DNA from: Branchiostoma belcheri
Taxonomy: Eukaryota > Chordata > Leptocardii > Amphioxiformes > Branchiostomatidae
Assembly (NCBI RefSeq): GCF_001625305.1
Contig: NW_017803863.1
Span: 144,025-208,024 of the forward strand
Direction: 5' to 3'
DNA: 64,000 nucleotides
The notes beneath the pieces were generated by a model. The model worked only from the letters and a program-made list of their open reading frames with translations. It made no database searches and had not been told where the DNA came from. A program made the position numbers and the translations under genes. Below, piece by piece: positions 13,201-64,000 of this stretch. Within the stretch, counting starts at the first letter, position 1, and every line of letters begins with the position of its first letter.

Positions 13201-14394
13201 TTGAACAATTGTTCAACCTGAACCATCTCGGGGCCACATATGGGCGAGGTACTTCATTGAGTCGTGTGGACGTTTGTACCAGCTTCCATTAAAGCATGGG
13301 GGTGATTATTGTTGTGGAATTAAAAACACTTCAGTGCTCCTCACCCTGGTCAAGTAAAGTAGTGATTTTTGATGACGTTGAGGTCTAAAAGGTGCCAGTT
13401 AGCAGTACACGTAGATGTCATTTGGTGCCTATGATTGTTTTATCCTTGGATGAAACATTATACCGAATCCGCTTATTCCCGTTCCCCTCCACCAGTATCG
13501 CCGGGTCCTGTGCCACTATGGAGGTGGACCGGAGTGAGTGCGCCCCGCTGGCGCCCACCATGCAGGGGCGGACCGTGGACCTAGATGACGACCTTCGGGA
13601 GAACCTGTCGGCAATCTCCGTCAAAGCCAGCTACCAGGACAGGATGCAGGACGAAATAACGCCCCGAAACTCTTTCAGGTGATTCTACTTTCCTCTTCTT
13701 AGTCCCTACAACAGAAGGGGTCATTTACAAGTGACTGTTCTCCAAAAGTGCGACACTCTACAACTCTATATACTACAAGATCTATAGTGGCAACATCTAT
13801 AGTGGCAACATCTATAGTGGCAACATCTATAGGGGCAACATCTATAGGGGCAACATCTATAGGGGCAACATCTATAGGGGCAACATCTATAGGGGCAACA
13901 TCTATAGGGGCAACATCTATAGGGGCAACATCTATAGTGGCACTCCTCTTTCCTCGTTTAGAATGCATTATTTGAATTATGAACAAACGACATGTAGTAC
14001 TAATAGAATATTAAGAAAGGGGCAGCATCTCAGGAGTATTGCAGAATCATGTATGTCATACAACGTTTAAATGCAATAAATGTTTGTATTTCATAGATGT
14101 CTACAGAGACCTGAGCTGTCCAATACGCAGGGACTAGAGAGAGAAGAGTCCCTGAGGTCTCTCATCACGAAACGGCGCATGTCCATGCCGTCAGGCGCCA
14201 CCCTGGCCTCTTTCCGCGCAGAAAACTCCTCAGAGGACATTGTTCAGGTCAACACCATGTTTGACGTCGGCGAGTTTTCCCGGGGAGTCCGGCGGTACTC
14301 AGAGGTGCCGAGGAAACCTGAGGGCACTTATCGGCCCGAGGTAGACTCTTCTGCAAGCCTGGAAAAAATCCTGGAGACCAAGGAAAAGCCTTGA
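1273..14394 (+). CDS. Coiled-coil protein with serial AKAP-like helices (5' partial), possibly FSIP2-like
   Basis: Twelve exons join in consistent phase: 1273-1427, 1972-2113, 2719-2829, 3776-3923, 5112-5204, 6015-6115, 6715-6836, 7462-7771, 8838-8966, 9528-12196, 13496-13678, 14097-14394 (stop TGA 14392-14394). All introns are GT-AG, and the sum is 4461 nt or 1486 residues. No start codon is visible, so the 5' end lies upstream. Residues 1-216 are an Arg/Glu/Lys/Gln-rich single-helix or coiled-coil region. Residues about 258-630 carry repeated helices of the form A-x-x-h-V-x-x-V-h-x-x-V, which is the pattern of PKA RII-binding amphipathic helices. Residues 650-1240 are Ser/Thr/Lys-rich and probably disordered, followed by an acidic patch and a basic KKRK. 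The build (N-terminal coiled coil, serial helices, low-complexity tail) recalls fibrous-sheath-interacting proteins of the sperm tail. Gene model sure; family name uncertain (about 0.35). Confidence 0.85.
1541..1894. mobile_element. MITE, family A (GGCCACACC ends), copy 1
   Basis: Starts TTAGGCCATACCAATTTAAA and ends AATTGGTGTGGCCTTA, i.e. terminal inverted repeats. The interior matches 3941-4230, 15857-16206 and 44322-44688 (shared landmarks: CTCATATTTT, AAAATTCATTGTTTA, TGAAAAAATCCGAGAA). No coding capacity. Confidence 0.8.
2125..2445 (+). mobile_element. Inverted-repeat element, family E, copy 2
   Basis: This copy is bounded on both sides by the ATTACGTCACAGTTTGTTTA terminus (2127 onward, and inverted at about 2413-2438). 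It is a MITE-like element without coding capacity, lying 12 bp downstream of a coding exon's donor (2113). Confidence 0.75.
2884..3368. mobile_element. Long palindromic element, family F, copy 1
   Basis: The left arm from CACCAGTTTCCCATCCCC is mirrored by the right arm ending GGGATGGGAAGCTGGTG; the arms run nearly the whole 480 bp and meet near GTAACGTTACAGCATCAGTA. A related, left-truncated copy is at 27586-27946. Confidence 0.8.
3411..3767 (+). mobile_element. tRNA-headed SINE, long type
   Basis: Pol III A-box-like GGCGTAGTGGTAGATC and B-box-like GGGTTCAATCCCGAG lie 40 bp apart. A CCTTGGGAAAGGACTTTCCG body shared with other copies follows, ending in an (ATT)n tail after AATAAACC. Confidence 0.75.
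3941..4230. mobile_element. MITE, family A, copy 2
   Basis: Begins TTAGGCCACACCAATGTAAT and ends AATTGGCGTGGCCTTA. It starts 17 bp after the donor of the coding exon ending at 3923. Confidence 0.8.
5276..5642. mobile_element. Inverted-repeat DNA transposon (CAGGGCTCGAAAT ends)
   Basis: Starts CAGGGCTCGAAATAC and ends AATTTCGAGCCCTG. The inside is built of repeated GTGCACC-type motifs in both orientations. The flanks share CTACG (5271-5275 and 5643-5647), which may be the target duplication. CAGGG ends are common in hAT-type elements, but an 8-bp duplication is not evident. Confidence 0.7.
6453..6658. mobile_element. Near-perfect foldback element
   Basis: About 74-bp arms beginning TAGCCTCCTTCGCAGACTTG and ending CAAGTCTGCGAAGGAGGCTA enclose a short loop with GACGATTTTGCTGCCGAGGG. 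The arms appear identical by eye, suggesting recent origin or conversion. It lies in the intron before exon 6715-6836. Confidence 0.85.
6863..7348 (+). mobile_element. tRNA-headed SINE, long type
   Basis: Head with TGGTGTAGTGGTACATC (A-box-like) and GGGTTCGATTCCGGGTC (B-box-like), then CCTTGGGAAAGGTACTTTAC. It ends near AATAAAATGCC (7340-7350). It lies in the intron after exon 6715-6836. Confidence 0.75.
8468..8810 (+). mobile_element. Short element with TTGGCGACGTCTC end, copy 1
   Basis: Matches 52531-52878 in opposite orientation (GTGTGCAGTTTGCAAGAATT, GTCCACAGGAATGG, CCATGATTTC-type stretch, CACCGTCGCCATG end). The outer ends share TGGCGACG in inverted orientation. No coding capacity is seen. 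Confidence 0.65.
9528..12196 (+). CDS. Large exon 10 of the AKAP-like coiled-coil gene
   Basis: This single 2669-bp exon encodes 889 residues of the gene spanning 1273-14394. It opens straight after an AG acceptor at 9526-9527 and ends at a GT donor at 12197. The first 200 residues contain five good amphipathic helices and one degenerate one. The next roughly 600 are low complexity (runs of SKSS, TSKS, KTSS type), and the end is Asp/Glu-rich. An oversized exon coding for the repetitive and disordered part is common in cytoskeletal scaffold proteins. The first codon after the acceptor is ATG, but phase continuity with exon 9 shows it is internal. Confidence 0.88.
12493..13200. mobile_element. 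Inverted-repeat element carrying a tandem array
   Basis: The left end CATTTGACTTTCACGGATCG(CATAAACTGC) is mirrored by the right end GCAGTTTATG(TGATCCGTGAAAGTCGAATG). A second inner copy of the end lies at about 12749-12776. Between 12781 and 13170 is a 31-bp tandem array. It sits in the intron between exons 10 and 11 of the AKAP-like gene. Confidence 0.75.
12781..13170. repeat. 31-bp tandem array with TGACGTA cores
   Basis: About twelve units of the type TGTGACGTAGTTTCTATTCG plus AAATGTCCCCCC. Most carry TGACGT, the core of a cAMP-response element half site. Spacing is mainly 31-32 bp. The repeated His/Phe/Glu-rich frames on the - strand come from this array. Confidence 0.9.
13781..13942. 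repeat. 15-bp tandem repeat
   Basis: About 10.8 copies of TCTATAG(G/T)GGCAACA. Because 15 is a multiple of three, frames stay open on both strands. It lies 100 bp after the donor of the exon ending at 13678. Confidence 0.93.
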
Positions 14395-14790
14395 TTTCCA
14401 CGTGTGGACATGGTGTTTGGAAGTCGGACGAATAATCTGGAGTCATAATTTCCGTGATGATGACTACCTAACACCAGTATGCCCCTCATTGTTGACTTTT
14501 GGTTAAGTTGCAGTAGGAAAATTACAAAACCCGGGCATATGTCCTGATTCAGAATTCATCCTTATGCAATTTCTTTGCGATGATTTATTTATTATGTTGC
14601 AGTATATTTATGAATGTTGCCGTTTTAGTCGTCAAAATCCCAGAAGTATTCACTTAAACATGACTTCTGTACACGTCGCATACACACAAGCATTTTTTTG
14701 AAATGTCTTTTAACTGCACATGTAAATGGGAAATTTATGGTGATGATGAAGTTGTTATTGTGCTAAATAAAGTTCAACAAACATGATAAA
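14395..14790 (+). other. 3' untranslated region and poly(A) signal of the AKAP-like gene
   Basis: The stretch following the stop codon has no long open frame. An AATAAA hexamer lies at 14766-14771, about 375 bases after the stop, in an A/T-rich setting. The end of the transcript is inferred; no cDNA was available. Confidence 0.55.
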
Positions 14791-14892
14791 CCTGTTTCCA
14801 TATGTGGTTATGCCAGTGTTTTCTACAGAAGGCCGACTGTGTAATTTCCTGTTGCCCTTACATGGTACATCGACCTGTTTGGGTGTACTACA

Positions 14893-15256
14893 TTTATGTC
14901 CTACCTGGGCCGCGATTGCGTTCGATACGGGTGTTCCGGCCCGTGTGATAACTAGCGGTACGGCCCGGGTGTTCTTAAGGCGTCCGGCCCGGGCCTTCCA
15001 AATGTTCCATAGAAAGATTCGAACGCGTTTCACCCTAACCGCGTGCAACGCTTCCGAAAATTCGAACACAAAATTCGGACGTTGGAATTGATGTTGTTGC
15101 ATTGTTTAGGTTTAGGGACACCAAATGTTTGCCTATTTCGCATTAAAAGGCGTGTTTTCTTGGGTGGATATGACATAAATAAAATACAACACGGGGTATT
15201 CCGTATCGCCCGAGGTACCAGCCCGACCGCGCGTCGGATCGCCCTCCGGCCGAATC
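14893..15256 (+). mobile_element. GC-rich repeat, uninterrupted copy
   Basis: Contains GGCCGCGATTGCGTTCGATA, GCCCGTGTGATAACTAGCGG, GATTCGAACGCGTTTC and CACCAAATGTTTGCC. It matches, inverted, 17995-18320 plus 18738-18871. It holds the empty-site version of the insertion at 18321-18737. Confidence 0.8.
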
Positions 15257-15519
15257 TTACAAATATGTACGGATACAAGATGGTCGCGTTTCCAACGCAA
15301 ACGTTCCATCTATCAAATATTTACCGATTTACAGGGACTTTTCGAATCGAAACTTGTTGACTTCACGATACACAAACAAACAAACAAACAAACACCCCCT
15401 TCCCCAACACTCGAGATCGCCAGGACCACTCGATCATTTAGGATCACACAAAATGGGTGAGTTATTGGAGCTTTTGTAAATTTCTTGTTTTGTATTACCT
15501 TATTAATTATACCAATAAA

Positions 15520-15830
15520 ATGTGGCGTCATGTGGCGTAGTAGTAGAGCGTTCAGCGCTCAAACAAGGGGACCTGGGTTCGATCCCGTCCGAACTTGCGC
15601 CCCGGCGTTGTGCCCTTTGGAAAGTCCCAAGTCTTCGACTGGCGGACGAGAGCAGCGAGCGCTAGGCGGGCTGGCTGGATCAAGGCGGACCTTGAGCGTA
15701 ACCAAGTCATCCGGCAGCTCACTGCAAGCAACCCAACCGGAACCAGTAGGAACTGACATGGTATCCATTGTCTCTTGAGACAGAAAGATGCCAACATACC
15801 AATAAGGCTGTTAAGGTGTCAAAGCCTCAA
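15520..15830 (+). mobile_element. tRNA-headed SINE-like copy
   Basis: A-box-like TGTGGCGTAGTAGTAGAGC and B-box-like GGGTTCGATCCCGTCC, followed by GTTGTGCCCTTTGGAAAGTC. The 3' end is not sharp. Confidence 0.65.
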
Positions 15831-15856
15831 AGGTCTCTTTACAGTTTAACATTTCA

Positions 15857-16206
15857 TTAGGCCACACCAATTTAATTTCTTGGTTGTCGAATTCGCCTCT
15901 TCTTTTTTATATGATTTAAAAATAGATTCTGAATCAACTCAAAAATGCTCATATGTTGCCCCCAACAGTCGAGGAAAGTCATCTTCTTCCTAGTTGTTAC
16001 AGTTTTCAATATATCAATGTAGTGGTTTAAATAAAAGTTTAAAATTCATTGTTTGAATATTAACCCAGCCTTTAGTGTTGACTGCATGGCTCATATCGTA
16101 GCATTTGGGGATGTCTAAATCTATTTTCATTTTTTTTCATCGTGTCGCTTCATATTTTTTTCCTGAAAAAATCCGAGAACTAACAAATTAAATTGGTGTG
16201 GCCTTA
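15857..16206. mobile_element. MITE, family A, copy 3
   Basis: Begins TTAGGCCACACCAATTTAAT and ends AATTGGTGTGGCCTTA, in the gap between the two convergent genes. Confidence 0.82.
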
Positions 16207-16835
16207 AACATGGAAATATGCAGGTATGAAAATCACATCATTTATCATTAAGGAATCATGCCAATTTCGTATGAAGTTTGCATCATGTATACATTAAAGG
16301 TGCACCTGACATGTATGTATACAATTATGTAATTTCCTCGTTGAATAAGCGTATCAAAATTAATTTGCATAATTTGTATACAATTGTGTAACCTTTGCCT
16401 AAACTACCTGCATGCCAAACATGACTGACATCTGTCCATCCTCGCTTCAGTTATCGGCTTATCGCCTTTACATGTATATTCTATTACGCCGCTGTAGTAC
16501 TAAACCTAAAGTTAGACCAAGCTTCTGTTTTAATCTATAAGATATGAGTTTGTTTGTCCTCTTGCTCGACATTTTAGAGAAATGTTAAAAGTACACATTT
16601 GAAAGACCATGAGAATTTAGACAGATCTGTGTGTAGGCGTGCGTAGTGCTGTACCTTTGCGTGGCTAATATCGTAATGGTAACAATTGAAATTATTTTTC
16701 TCGATCTTTTTTTCGTTTACTGATGTGCATAAGTAAAATGTAATCAGTTTTGTTATGCAATCTTGCAGAAAAGGGATGAAGAAGTCCTTTAATTCTGGGA
16801 ATTGTGAAAGGGTCTAATTTCAGACACCATCCTCA
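16207..16835. other. Spacer at the 3' ends of two convergent genes
   Basis: A/T-rich, no supported gene. It should hold the 3' untranslated region of the glutamate receptor; an ATTAAA hexamer reads on the - strand at about 16788-16793, only 43 bases after the stop, so its use is unsure. Confidence 0.4.
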
Positions 16836-63855
<47,020 letters not shown>

Positions 63856-64000
63856 CTGAAACGGTCGATATGGGTTTTAATGTGATGAAGTTGTTACCTC
63901 TTTGGAAGGATGAAAGTGTTGTCTGAAAATGGTCACACGTGATCTCTCATTACAGCTGACCCTGTGCACTAGTAGCAAGCCAGGGATGCCCAGGACAAGG

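Noticed and set aside
12646-13226. Repetitive frames on the - strand rich in HFE/GGTF
   Set aside because: Translation of the 31-bp tandem array inside a transposon.

Overview
The window is animal nuclear DNA. Genes are split into short exons with GT-AG introns, and the introns are full of small inverted-repeat transposons, tRNA-headed SINEs and LINE fragments. The repeat-dense compact introns, a chordate-style ionotropic glutamate receptor and a type II C-type lectin fit a lancelet (Branchiostoma). That is an inference, because no species marker was searched.

Three protein-coding genes can be built exon by exon with matching codon phases. (1) On the + strand, 1273-14394 holds the 3' twelve exons (1486 residues visible) of a coiled-coil protein. 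It carries a series of amphipathic helices of the kind that bind protein kinase A regulatory subunits, followed by a long Ser/Thr/Lys-rich tail. It may be related to sperm fibrous-sheath proteins (FSIP2-like), but that name is tentative. (2) On the - strand, 63855 down to 16836 holds seventeen exons (881 residues visible, 5' end outside the window) of an ionotropic glutamate receptor with N-terminal domain, S1, M1, pore loop, M3, S2, M4 and a short tail. Its pore loop, M3 gate motif and ligand pocket carry unusual residues. (3) On the - strand, 25406 down to 21977, nested in a 7.6-kb intron of the receptor, is a five-exon type II membrane C-type lectin (399 residues) with a 17-residue-repeat coiled-coil neck.

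Layout: 1-14800 is gene 1 with its introns; 14800-16835 is the gap between two convergent genes, mostly repeats; 16836-19189 holds the last three receptor exons; 19190-26830 is the receptor intron with the lectin; 26831-48609 holds the remaining receptor exons with a nearly full-length LINE at about 31.4-35.2 kb; 48610-63696 is one 15-kb intron of mobile elements and minisatellites; 63697-63855 is the first visible receptor exon.

Two 20-N gaps (20122-20141, 31627-31646) mark assembly joins. One lies inside a palindrome. The other is flanked by a 270-bp near-identical duplication that is probably an unmerged overlap.
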